NCBI GenBank assembly: GCA_038240335.1
Contig: JBBSDV010000022.1
Span: forward strand, 1-22,879
Source of the DNA: JBBSDV01 sp038240335
Lineage (GTDB): Bacteria; Chloroflexota; Dehalococcoidia; DSTF01; JACRBR01
Length of the DNA stretch: 22,879 nucleotides
Direction: 5' to 3'
Shown: positions 14,874 through 22,500 of the stretch, in pieces
Position numbering within the stretch: the stretch's first letter is position 1
How the letters are laid out: each line of letters starts with the position of its first letter
The notes under the pieces: model-generated
Databases searched by the model: none
Told to the model about the DNA's origin: nothing
Seen by the model: only the letters and a program-made list of their open reading frames with translations
Position numbers and translations under genes: made by a program

Positions 14874-15953
14874 CTATCCAGCGAGCCGTTGCTCGACCGC
14901 CGCGCCGAGCGCCTGCGTCGAAACGAGATTGCCGCCCGCGCCGGCGATGTCCGCCGTCCGCATGCCGGCCGCGAGTGCGCTCCGCACCGCGCCTTCCACC
15001 GCCGCCGCCTCGGCTTCGAGGCCGAAGGACAACCGCAGCATCATCGCCGCGCTCATGATCATCGCGATCGGGTTCGCCTTGCCGGCGCCCGCGATGTCGG
15101 GCGCCGAGCCGTGGATCGGCTCGTACATGCCGAATCCGTCGGCGTTCAGGCTGGCCGAGCCGAGCATGCCGAGCGAACCCGCAAGCACGCTCGCCTCGTC
15201 GCTAAGGATGTCGCCGAACATGTTGTTCGTCAGCATCACATCGAACTGGCGTGGGTTACTGATGATCTGCATCGATGCGTTGTCGACGTGCAGGTAGTCG
15301 TGCGCGACGTCGGGATACTGCGGCGCGATCGTCGCCAACACATCGCGCCACAGCACCGAACTATCGAGGATGTTCGACTTCGCGACCAACGTCAGGTGCT
15401 TGCGACGCCCCTGCGCCAACCGGAACGCGCCGTGCGTGATCCGCGCGATCTCGCCCTCGGTATAGGCCTCTGTGTCCCACACCTGCCGCTCGCCGCCGAC
15501 CATGCGCTCGCCCCGTTCGCCGAAATAGATGCCGCTCGTCAACTCCCGCACGATCAGCATGTCGGCGCCCTCGACGATCTCCGGCCGCAAAGGCGAGAGC
15601 GCGATCACTTCCGGATAGACGACGACCGGCCGCAAGTTCATGAAGAGATCGAACGCCCGCCGCAGCCCGAGGATTGCCGTCGTCTCCACGCCGGCCCACT
15701 TCGGATCATTCGCCTGGTCCGTCGGACCGCCGAACGGCCCCTTGAGAATCGCATCGGCGGCTCGGCATGTCTCGATCGTCACGGCCGGCAGATGTTCGCC
15801 GTAACGGTCCCACGCCTCGCCGCCCGCATACGCCTCGACGAACACGAACTCGTGCCCGAAACGCCCGCCGACCGCGCCGAGCACCCGCAGCGTCTCGTCG
15901 ACGATCTCCGGCCCAATGCCATCGCCCCGAAGGACGGCGATCCGGTGATTCAT
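14874..15953 (-). CDS. leuB: 3-isopropylmalate dehydrogenase (LeuB)
   Basis: A 359-aa NAD-dependent oxidative decarboxylase of leucine biosynthesis, cytoplasmic. It starts MNHRIAVLRGDGIGPEIVDE. LRPVVVYPEV (107-116), VRELTSGIYFGERG (134-147) and the metal-site region HVDNASMQI, with MLTNNMFGDILSDEASVLAGS downstream, are the standard family signatures, followed by YEPIHGSAPDIAGAGKANP. The ELTSGIYFG loop supports isopropylmalate over isocitrate or tartrate as substrate. Length is normal. An ATG start at 15953 directly precedes the conserved first strand; no strong Shine-Dalgarno is seen. Other leu genes are not in the window. Upstream lie a heptamer array and a short dispersed element, so the promoter must be within or beyond about 100 bp of repeats. 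Confidence 0.95.
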   Translation of the reverse strand: MNHRIAVLRGDGIGPEIVDETLRVLGAVGGRFGHEFVFVEAYAGGEAWDRYGEHLPAVTIETCRAADAILKGPFGGPTDQANDPKWAGVETTAILGLRRAFDLFMNLRPVVVYPEVIALSPLRPEIVEGADMLIVRELTSGIYFGERGERMVGGERQVWDTEAYTEGEIARITHGAFRLAQGRRKHLTLVAKSNILDSSVLWRDVLATIAPQYPDVAHDYLHVDNASMQIISNPRQFDVMLTNNMFGDILSDEASVLAGSLGMLGSASLNADGFGMYEPIHGSAPDIAGAGKANPIAMIMSAAMMLRLSFGLEAEAAAVEGAVRSALAAGMRTADIAGAGGNLVSTQALGAAVEQRLAG

Positions 15954-15985
15954 GCCGCCAGCGTAGCGCGGGGTTGCGGAGGCGG

Positions 15986-16040
15986 GAAGCGAGAAGCGAG
16001 AAGGCGAGAGGCGAGAGGCGAGAGGCGAGAGGCGAGAGGC
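15986..16040. repeat. GAGGCGA heptamer array upstream of leuB
   Basis: About eight near-identical 7-bp units: GAAGCGA twice, one 8-bp unit GAAGGCGA, GAGGCGA four times, then a partial GAGGC. It is the cleanest array in the window and abuts a copy of the ATTCT/AGAAT element at 16042. Confidence 0.95.
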
Positions 16041-16041
16041 A

Positions 16042-16070
16042 TGTCATTCAGAGCGCCAGCAAAGAATCTC
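16042..16070 (+). repeat. Copy of the TCATTCTGAGC element
   Basis: Reads TGTCATTCAGAGCGCC then AGCAAAGAATCTC, with ATTC...GAAT complementary ends. It directly follows the heptamer array upstream of leuB. Confidence 0.65.
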
Positions 16071-16235
16071 GTTCGGTTGTCTCCAAACTTCCGATCTCGA
16101 TAGAAACAACGCACGACTGAGCCCAACTCCCAAAACCGCTTCACACGCCCCCACGTCGCATCTCCCTTGCGCACAAACCTGACCCCATGCACAGTGCAGC
16201 ACACCCGACATATCGATTCGATCAGGAGCAACATC

Positions 16236-16961
16236 ATGACCGACCGGCTTCTCGGCAAGACAGCGCTGGTAACCGGCGGCGGCGCCGGTATCGGCCGCGC
16301 GACGGCGATGCGGTTCGCGGCCGAAGGCGCGAACGTCGTCGTCTCGGACATCAACGACGAGGCCGCGCGCGCCGTTGCCACCGAGATCGGCGAGACATCG
16401 ATCGCCAATCACTGCGATACCTCGATCGAATCCGACGTCGAAGCGGCGATCAAGGCGGCGATCGGCGCGTTCGGCCGCCTCGACGTCCTCGTCAACAACG
16501 CCGGCATCGGCATGGCGGAGTGGGACAAGATGATTGCGATCAACCTCAGCGGCGTCCAGTACGGCTGCAAGCACGGCGCAGAGGCGATGGCCGCGCGCGG
16601 CGGCGGCGCTATCGTCAACCTGTCGTCGATGCTCGGGCTGATCAGCGTGCCGTTCCCGGGCCTCGAGGGCTACACCGCGGCGAAGCACGGCGTCGTCGGC
16701 CTCACCCGTCACTACGCGACGAATTACGGCGCGCGCGGCGTCCGCGTCAACTGCATCAACCCCGGCTGGATCGAAACGGCCATGACCGACCCGCTGTTCT
16801 CCACCGAGGGCGGCCGCCAGTTCATGCAGCAGGGCGCAGCCCTCGCCCGCATAGGCACGCCGGAGGAAGTGGCGAGCGTGGCCCTCTTTCTCGCCTCCGA
16901 CGACGCCTCCTTCGTCACCGGTCACGCCCTCGTCGTCGACGGCGGCTGGACGGCGCGCTAA
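16236..16961 (+). CDS. Short-chain dehydrogenase/reductase (SDR)
   Basis: A 241-aa classical SDR. It shows TGGGAGIG for cofactor binding (residues 13-20), Asp38 after the second strand (VVVSDIN, suggesting NAD(H)), NNAG (87-90), and the catalytic set Asn103, Ser131 in VNLSSMLG, Tyr146 and Lys150 in YTAAKHG. The C-terminal VTGHALVVDGGWT is standard. The stretch between NNAG and the conserved WD.MI.INLSG helix is shorter than usual, with about ten residues missing from the variable loop. The substrate is unknown; family members act on sugars, steroids, alcohols or 3-oxoacyl thioesters. The ATG at 16236 follows AGGAG (16223-16227) with good spacing; the frame extends a little upstream without conservation. 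It is divergent from leuB. Confidence 0.9.
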   Translation: MTDRLLGKTALVTGGGAGIGRATAMRFAAEGANVVVSDINDEAARAVATEIGETSIANHCDTSIESDVEAAIKAAIGAFGRLDVLVNNAGIGMAEWDKMIAINLSGVQYGCKHGAEAMAARGGGAIVNLSSMLGLISVPFPGLEGYTAAKHGVVGLTRHYATNYGARGVRVNCINPGWIETAMTDPLFSTEGGRQFMQQGAALARIGTPEEVASVALFLASDDASFVTGHALVVDGGWTAR

Positions 16962-16975
16962 AAGCGTCGGTGTTT

Positions 16976-16993
16976 CGCCGCGAATCTGCGGCG
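16976..16993 (+). terminator. Possible hairpin after the SDR gene
   Basis: CGCCGC-GAATCT-GCGGCG forms a perfect 6-bp stem with a 6-nt loop 14 nt after the stop codon. No U-tract follows, so it may act as a weak or factor-dependent terminator or only protect the mRNA end. Confidence 0.3.
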
Positions 16994-17243
16994 GCAAGCG
17001 ACTCGGCAATGCGACAATGGCCGCCCGCTGACCTTTCGGGTTTCTTCCTGCAGCTCGCAACATTTCGACGCGCCAATCCCGCGCGATGACGCGTTGCTGC
17101 GTTCATGTTCATGCCATAAGATGGCCGAACCGCCGCTGCGCGGCCCGACGATCATCCGTCGATCGACGCCGGTCGTAGGATCGACAGAACGGCGGCGCAA
17201 GCATGCACATCACGCGCGCGCACCCGCCGCCGGAAGGCGCTCG

Positions 17244-20200
17244 ATGACAGACTTTCTCGGCATCCCGATAACGATCATCATGATCGTCCTCCTCGTCCTG
17301 CTCGCGGTGTCGCTCATCGCCGTCGCCGCCGTCTGGGCGCGCAATCCCATCCTCTTCTCGATCGGCCTGCGCAACATCCCGCGCCGAAAGGCGCAGTCGG
17401 TGCTCATCGTCCTCGGCCTGATGCTGTCGACGGTGATCGTCTCCGCCGCGTTCTCCGTCGGTGATACCGTCAACTACAGCATCACGAACGACAGCTATAA
17501 CAAGCTCGGCCACGTCGATGAGATCGTGCAGGTCCGGGCGAATGAGACGGCGCCGAGCCTCACCGAGGAGCAGATCGCCGCGCCCGGCGTCGTGCCGCAA
17601 CAAATCAGCGATGGCATCATCACCGACTTCAACGGCAGCCCCGACGTCGACGGGGTCATGCCCGGCTTGCGCTTCGCCGCGCCGGTAAAGAATCGCGATG
17701 CCAACCGCGCCGAGCCGCAGGTCGTCATCATGGGGCTCGATCCGCGGCACACGGAGGGGTTCGAGGAGGACATCGTCGCCCCGAATGGCCAGATGTATCC
17801 GCTCGTCCAGCTCAAACCGAACGAAGCGCTCGCCAACACATCGACGCAACAGGCGCTCAGCCTGCGCCTCGGTGATCGCATCGACGTCTTCGTCAACCGC
17901 ACGCCGCGCAACCTCACCATCGTCGGCTTTGTGCAGGACAAGTACCTCACCGGCTGGACGCAGGGCGCACCCAACGGACTCGTTGTCACTCTGCCGACGG
18001 CGCAGCTCCTGCACGGTACGAAGTCTGGCGCAGGTTTTGTCGCGATCTCGAACACCGGCGGTGTTCGCGACTCGCTCGGCAACGCGGCCACGGTCCGCAG
18101 CAGCCTGATCAAGTCGATTCGGTCATCGCTCTACCAGGTGACGTCGATCAAGCAAGATCGCATCGACCGCGCGCAGGAGTTGGGCTCGAACATGAGCGCG
18201 ATCTTCGTCGTCCTCGGTCTGTTCTCGATCGCCGCCGGGCTGCTGCTCGTGTTCCTCATTCTCGTCATGCTGGCCGCCGAGCGGCGGCCCGAGATGGGGA
18301 TGTCGCGCGCCGTCGGCATGAAGCGGCAGCAACTGATCGAGTCGTTCATGGCCGAAGGGATGGCCTACAGCGTCACCTCCGCCCTCGTCGGCGCGGTGCT
18401 CGGCGTCATCGTGTCCATCGTCATGACGCGCGCGATGACGTACATCTTCAACCGCTTCGACGTCGCGATCGTGTTTCACGTGACGCTACGCAGTCTCGTC
18501 GTCGCCTACTGCCTCGGCGTCGTCCTGACGTTCGTGACGGTCGTGCTGTCGTCGTGGCGCGTGAGCAAGCTCAGCATCGTTGCCGCCATTCGTGAGCTGA
18601 ACGAACCCGCTCCGCGTGCCACAGGCGTCTGGACTGGCGTCGCCGGCGCGGTGTTCGTGATCGGCGGCATAGCGCTCACGGTCTTCGGTCTGTATGGCGA
18701 TCGGGCATGGGCGTTCGGTACCGGCGTGTCGCTGATCCTCATCGGCGGCGCGTCCGTCGCGCGCGCATTTGGCGCGCGCGAGCGCCCCGCGTTCACCGCG
18801 ACGAGCGTGGCTGTGATCGTCCTCTGGGTGCTCGTCGCCGGCGACCACCTGCGCCGCATCACCGGCCCGCTGAACCCCGGCCTCGAGACATTCTTCGTCG
18901 GCGGCGTGCTGATGGTGGCCGCCGCGACGTTTATCGTCATCTACAACGCCGACCTCCTGTTGGGGTCGCTGCGCGCCGTCGGTCTCGTCTTCGCGCGGGC
19001 GGTGCCCGCCGTGCGGACGTCGATCGCCTACCCGCTCGCGAACAAATTTCGCACGGGCATGACGATCGCCATGCTGTCTCTCGTCGTCTTCGCGCTGGTG
19101 ATGATCTCGACGATGAGCCTCAACTTCCGCCGCCTCTTCCTCAGCCCGGACTCGCGCGGCGGCTGGGACATCGAGGTAGCAGCGCTGCCCATCAACGCCT
19201 TCTCAGGAGATGCCCACGGGAACCGCCTCGGCCCGCTAGGCGAAGCGCTCGATCGCGCGTTCTACGACACATCGAAGATCGACACGCTGTCGCAGGTGAT
19301 GGTGGCGAATCCACGCACGACACAGATCTCGGAACTGGACGCGTTCAACAAGGGCGAACCTGGAAAGCCGTTCAAGGTGCTCGGCGCCGACGACGCCTTC
19401 CTGGCCGAGAACACGATCGGCCTGCAGGCGCGCGCCGAGGGCTACGCGACGGATCGCGAGGCATGGGACGCGGTGAAGGCCAGCGGCGACAACGCGATCA
19501 TCGACGGCAGCGTCGTGCCGGGCATCAACTACGCCAACCTCACCGAGACCCGTTTCACCCTCAGCGACTACAAGAGCGGCGTCAGGACGTTCGCGCCGTT
19601 CGCGATGATGATCCAGGACACCGCCCGCGGCAAGCGGAAGCCCGTGCACATTATCGGCATCATGAACCGCGGCCCGAGCGAGACCTACGCCGGCATGTGG
19701 ATCAATAGCGCCGCCGAGCAGACGACGTTCCCGCCCCTCTTCTCGCGCTACTACGTCCGCCTCAAGCCCGGCCTCGACGCCCGCGCGGAGGCCGCCAATA
19801 TCGAGACCGCGCTCGCCGAGAACGGCGTCTCGGCAGTGTCGATCCAGCGCCAGGTCGAGAAGTCGCAGGCCCTCAGTACCGCGTTCTTCTATCTGATCCA
19901 GGGCTTCATGGCGCTCGGCCTCGGCGTCGGCCTCGCGGCGCTCGGTGTGATCGCTTTCCGCACCGTCGTCGAGCGTCGCCAGCAGATCGGCCTCATGCGC
20001 GCGATCGGGTTCAGCCGCGCCAGCGTAGCCTTGATGTTCATCCTCGAGTCTGCGTTCATCGCCGTGCTCGGCATCGTCAACGGCATCTGGCTCGCGCTCC
20101 TGCTCGCAAGCCAGCTGCTCCAAAGCGATGCCTTCAGCACTGCCGGCTTCACGTCATTCTACGTACCATGGCTGCAGATCGTGCTCATGGCCGTCGCCGT

Positions 20201-20285
20201 GTTCGTCGCGTCTGTCTTGACGACGCTGATCCCCTCACGGCAGGCTTCCAGCATCCCGATCGCGGAAGCGCTTCGCTACGAATAG
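17244..20285 (+). CDS. FtsX/MacB-like ABC transporter permease, two FtsX domains
   Basis: A 1013-aa membrane protein. An N-terminal helix (~7-30) and a second hydrophobic segment (~52-72) are followed by a large extracytoplasmic domain (~75-300). FtsX domain 1 (~300-450) carries the signature ERRPEMGMSRAVGMKRQQL. A middle membrane region of several helices leads into a second large domain (~640-870). FtsX domain 2 (~870-1010) carries ERRQQIGLMRAIGFSRASV and ends PSRQASSIPIAEALRYE. This duplicated layout resembles LolC/E- or MacB-type permeases that work with a separate ATPase in lipoprotein or peptide export. No ATP-binding protein is encoded in the window, so the partner must be elsewhere. 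The ATG at 17244 follows GGAAGG and directly precedes the first helix. The longer upstream frame has no such features. The next ORF starts 9 bp after the stop. Confidence 0.88.
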   Translation: MTDFLGIPITIIMIVLLVLLAVSLIAVAAVWARNPILFSIGLRNIPRRKAQSVLIVLGLMLSTVIVSAAFSVGDTVNYSITNDSYNKLGHVDEIVQVRANETAPSLTEEQIAAPGVVPQQISDGIITDFNGSPDVDGVMPGLRFAAPVKNRDANRAEPQVVIMGLDPRHTEGFEEDIVAPNGQMYPLVQLKPNEALANTSTQQALSLRLGDRIDVFVNRTPRNLTIVGFVQDKYLTGWTQGAPNGLVVTLPTAQLLHGTKSGAGFVAISNTGGVRDSLGNAATVRSSLIKSIRSSLYQVTSIKQDRIDRAQELGSNMSAIFVVLGLFSIAAGLLLVFLILVMLAAERRPEMGMSRAVGMKRQQLIESFMAEGMAYSVTSALVGAVLGVIVSIVMTRAMTYIFNRFDVAIVFHVTLRSLVVAYCLGVVLTFVTVVLSSWRVSKLSIVAAIRELNEPAPRATGVWTGVAGAVFVIGGIALTVFGLYGDRAWAFGTGVSLILIGGASVARAFGARERPAFTATSVAVIVLWVLVAGDHLRRITGPLNPGLETFFVGGVLMVAAATFIVIYNADLLLGSLRAVGLVFARAVPAVRTSIAYPLANKFRTGMTIAMLSLVVFALVMISTMSLNFRRLFLSPDSRGGWDIEVAALPINAFSGDAHGNRLGPLGEALDRAFYDTSKIDTLSQVMVANPRTTQISELDAFNKGEPGKPFKVLGADDAFLAENTIGLQARAEGYATDREAWDAVKASGDNAIIDGSVVPGINYANLTETRFTLSDYKSGVRTFAPFAMMIQDTARGKRKPVHIIGIMNRGPSETYAGMWINSAAEQTTFPPLFSRYYVRLKPGLDARAEAANIETALAENGVSAVSIQRQVEKSQALSTAFFYLIQGFMALGLGVGLAALGVIAFRTVVERRQQIGLMRAIGFSRASVALMFILESAFIAVLGIVNGIWLALLLASQLLQSDAFSTAGFTSFYVPWLQIVLMAVAVFVASVLTTLIPSRQASSIPIAEALRYE

Positions 20286-20294
20286 AGGCTGCCG

Positions 20295-20504
20295 ATGAAG
20301 ACCGAGATCTACGAGTCGGATCCGTTTACTCCGAAACGCGGCCGCCTGCTCGCCACCCTCGCCACGGAGTACCGGTTCGAGAAGGGCGATGAGTTGTTCT
20401 TCGACGACGAGCCGGGGCGCCTGAAGGTGCGGATTATGAGCGTCCAGGTTCACGTCAAGGCGAACGGCAACATTTACCGCGACATCCTCGCCCTCAAGCT
20501 ATAA
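20295..20504 (+). CDS. Small protein of unknown function, 69 aa
   Basis: A short acidic-basic soluble protein starting MKTEIYESDPFTPKRGRLLA, with alternating hydrophobic residues (EYRFEKGDELFFDDEPGRLK, then VRIMSVQVHVK) that suggest a small beta-barrel or SH3-like fold. No family is recognised. It starts 9 bp after the permease stop, with TAGAGG serving as ribosome site, so it is co-transcribed and likely related to the permease or carried along with it. Codon use follows the neighbours. No membrane segment or signal peptide. Confidence 0.65.
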   Translation: MKTEIYESDPFTPKRGRLLATLATEYRFEKGDELFFDDEPGRLKVRIMSVQVHVKANGNIYRDILALKL

Positions 20505-20706
20505 GCGCCATCAACACGGATGCTGCCAGACCGCTGTCCGATCCGCGGCGCGGCTTTCCTTATCGTGCGCGGGCGTTCGGCCGCGTTCCGCGCCGTCACT
20601 TCCCACGTCTTGAAGCGGCCGATAGCAGCGTGCGGTTTTGGTCAGCACCATGTTCATGCCCGGCTCCCGGTTTCTCCAGCATTCGGCGCGAGGTTTCGCT
20701 CCGTGG

Positions 20707-20725
20707 CGCGGGCTTTCAGCCCGCG
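20707..20725. repeat. Palindrome CGCGGGCT-TTC-AGCCCGCG
   Basis: An 8-bp perfect stem with a 3-nt loop. Similar 'GCGGGCTTTCAGCCCGC' palindromes recur in intergenic DNA of several GC-rich bacterial groups as REP-like elements. No U-tract follows, so a terminator is less likely. Confidence 0.6.
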
Positions 20726-20766
20726 TTCCCGACCGCACGTCTACAGCACATAGCACCCCCGCAGCC

Positions 20767-20815
20767 TGTCATTCTGAGCCTGCGAGGAATCTGGCCCCGA
20801 ATCTCCACATCACCC
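20767..20815 (+). repeat. Long copy of the TCATTCTGAGC element
   Basis: TGTCATTCTGAGCCTGCGAG then GAATCTGGCCCCGAATCT and CCACATCACC. The similarity to 22220-22268 continues past the core through GGCCCCGAA and ACATCAC, so the unit is about 50 bp in these two copies. Confidence 0.8.
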
Positions 20816-21073
20816 GCAAGCGCCGGCCAAAAAGGACATCGACTGCACACAATCGTGCCCGCTGATATGCGGCGTCCGGCCTCTTCAAGCACCCTGTTTG
20901 GGGCACGCTTTCCGACGTCTCCCGCATTCGGTACGCGATTGCAGCATCGGCACGCCTCACCGCGACGTAACGCCCGGCGCTCCCGTTCGATACTTATTGT
21001 GGTGTAACTCGACACGCGTCCATCCGCCGCTACGGACTAGCGACCAAGCCGGCGAGCCATAGAAAGTGCATCG

Positions 21074-22192
21074 ATGATCATCGGAACGGTTCGAGAGATT
21101 AAGTGCGAGGAATACCGCGTCGGGCTCATGCCGGAGGGCGTACACGCCCTCTGCGACGCCGGCCACACCGTCCTCGTCGAAGCGGGCGCCGGAAGCGGCA
21201 TCGGCGTCTCCGATGCCACGTACGCGGCGTCCGGCGCAACGATCGTCGAGCCCGCTCGCGACGTCTGGGCCCGCGCCGACCTGCTGGTCAAAGTCAAAGA
21301 GCCGCTCGAGCCGGAGTACCGCCTCATCCGCGACAACCAGACCCTCTTCACATACCTGCACCTCGCCGCCCTGCCCGCGCTGACGCGCGCGCTTATCGAC
21401 TCGCGCGTCACCGCGATCGCCTACGAGACCGTGCAGCTCGCCGACGGATCGCTGCCCCTCTTGACGCCGATGAGCCAGATCGCCGGCCGCATGGCGACCG
21501 AGATCGCCTCACAGTACCTGCGGAAGCCGGGGCCGGGGCGCGGCAAGTTGATCTCGGGGCTACCCGGCGCGCCGCCCGCGCACGTCGTCGTCCTCGGCGC
21601 CGGTATCGTCGCCGAAAATGCGATCGAGACGGCGATCAACCTCGGTGCGCGCGTCACTGTGTTTGATACCCGGCTCGAAAAACTGCGGCACGTCCAGCAG
21701 CTCTGGCCCGGCCGCACGACGGCGCTCATGTCGAGCCCGCTCGCGATCTCCCAGACGCTCCGCGATGCCGACATCCTCATCTGCGCCGTGCTCGTTCCCG
21801 GGGCGTCGGCGCCGCGGCTCGTGTCGCGCGAAATGGTGCGGAGCATGGGCGCCGGCGCGGTCATCGTCGATGTCTCGATCGATCAGGGTGGCACGTGCGC
21901 GACCTCGCACCCGACGACGCACGCCGATCCGATCTATGTCGCCGAGGACGTCGTCCACTACTGCGTCGCGAACATGCCCGGCGCCGTGCCGATTACGTCG
22001 ACAGCCGCGCTCACCGCGGCCACCCTGCCGTACATCCTCAAGCTCGCCGCCCTCGGCACGCGCGAGGCACTGCTCGCCGATGCCTCGCTGGCAAAGGGCG
22101 TGCTGGTCAGCGAAGGCGCGGTCACCTACGAAGCGCTCGCGGAGTCGCTCGCATTGCCCTTCGTACCGCTCACGCAGGCCCTGCCGGAGTAG
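21074..22192 (+). CDS. ald: Alanine dehydrogenase
   Basis: A 372-aa NAD-dependent enzyme interconverting L-alanine and pyruvate plus ammonium; length is exactly typical. Catalytic and binding residues sit at the canonical positions: Arg15 (EYRVGLMPEGV), Lys75 (LVKVKEPLEPEY), His96 (YLHLAA) and Asp270 (VDVSIDQGG). The nucleotide-binding motif is GAGIVAENA (175-183), with Asp198 after the next strand, consistent with NAD. GGTCATSHPTTHADPIY and ANMPGAVPITST (299-310) are family signatures. An ATG start at 21074 coincides with the conserved MIIGTVREIK opening; only a weak AGAAAG precedes it. It is monocistronic, flanked by repeat-rich gaps. In this window it would link pyruvate to ammonium assimilation alongside glnA and amtB, but no shared regulation is visible. 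Confidence 0.97.
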   Translation: MIIGTVREIKCEEYRVGLMPEGVHALCDAGHTVLVEAGAGSGIGVSDATYAASGATIVEPARDVWARADLLVKVKEPLEPEYRLIRDNQTLFTYLHLAALPALTRALIDSRVTAIAYETVQLADGSLPLLTPMSQIAGRMATEIASQYLRKPGPGRGKLISGLPGAPPAHVVVLGAGIVAENAIETAINLGARVTVFDTRLEKLRHVQQLWPGRTTALMSSPLAISQTLRDADILICAVLVPGASAPRLVSREMVRSMGAGAVIVDVSIDQGGTCATSHPTTHADPIYVAEDVVHYCVANMPGAVPITSTAALTAATLPYILKLAALGTREALLADASLAKGVLVSEGAVTYEALAESLALPFVPLTQALPE

Positions 22193-22219
22193 CAGTCGTT
22201 GGTCGTCGACCCCCGCGAT

Positions 22220-22268
22220 TGTCATTCTGAGCCCGCGAAGAATCAGGCCCCGAACGCTCAACATCACT
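22220..22268 (+). repeat. TCATTCTGAGC element, long copy
   Basis: TGTCATTCTGAGCCCGCGAA then GAATCAGGCCCCGAACG and CAACATCACTCC. The ATTCT and AGAAT ends are complementary. Similarity to 20767-20815 extends over about 49 bp. Confidence 0.8.
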
Positions 22269-22346
22269 CCGGACTGACAGCGCCAACGTAACATCGAGCG
22301 AACGCGCCGGCCTCACGGCAAACGCCACGCCCGCACCTCAGGCGAC

Positions 22347-22373
22347 TGTCATTCTGAGCCCGCGAAGAATCTC
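22347..22373 (+). repeat. TCATTCTGAGC element, core copy
   Basis: TGTCATTCTGAGCCCGCGAA then GAATCTC, identical over the core to the copy at 22220. Confidence 0.8.
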
Positions 22374-22500
22374 GCCTCGGGCGCCGACACCACCGCGCGG
22401 CGACAGCGGCGCGAAAGCGAGCATGTGTCGAGGCCGCGCTCGCCGAAGTGACGCAGTGAGGGCGAAGGGACAAGGGATCGAGGCAGCGCGGACGCCCGGG

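Larger units (their letters stand above)
20505..21073. other. Repeat-dense intergenic region before ald
   Basis: 569 bp without a credible gene. It holds a perfect CGCGGGCT/AGCCCGCG palindrome (20707-20725), a copy of the ATTCT/AGAAT element (20767-20815), and a short direct repeat TCTCCNGCATTCGG (20673-20692 and 20918-20939). Frames crossing it are Arg/Ser/Pro-rich translations of repeats. The ald promoter should lie within the last ~100 bp but I could not place it convincingly. Confidence 0.6.
22193..22500. other. Intergenic region between convergent ald and greA-like genes
   Basis: 308 bp holding two copies of the ATTCT/AGAAT element in the same orientation, about 127 bp apart. No gene and no U-tracted hairpin were found. 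The repeats could provide the 3' structure for both convergent transcripts. Confidence 0.6.

Noticed and set aside
15986..16040. Possible CRISPR-like direct repeats
   Set aside because: Units are 7 bp with no spacers and no cas genes are near. It is a simple heptamer array.
14865..16103. 412-codon plus-strand frame opposite leuB
   Set aside because: It is a shadow of leuB that runs into the heptamer array; its REARGERREARG tail is repeat translation.
16044..17063. 339-codon minus-strand frame opposite the SDR gene
   Set aside because: It is a shadow, because the plus strand carries the complete SDR motif set and a good ribosome site.
22220..22246. ATTCT/AGAAT element as an intrinsic terminator for ald
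   Set aside because: The complementary ends are only 5 bp and no U-tract follows. The same element occurs at places where no terminator is needed.
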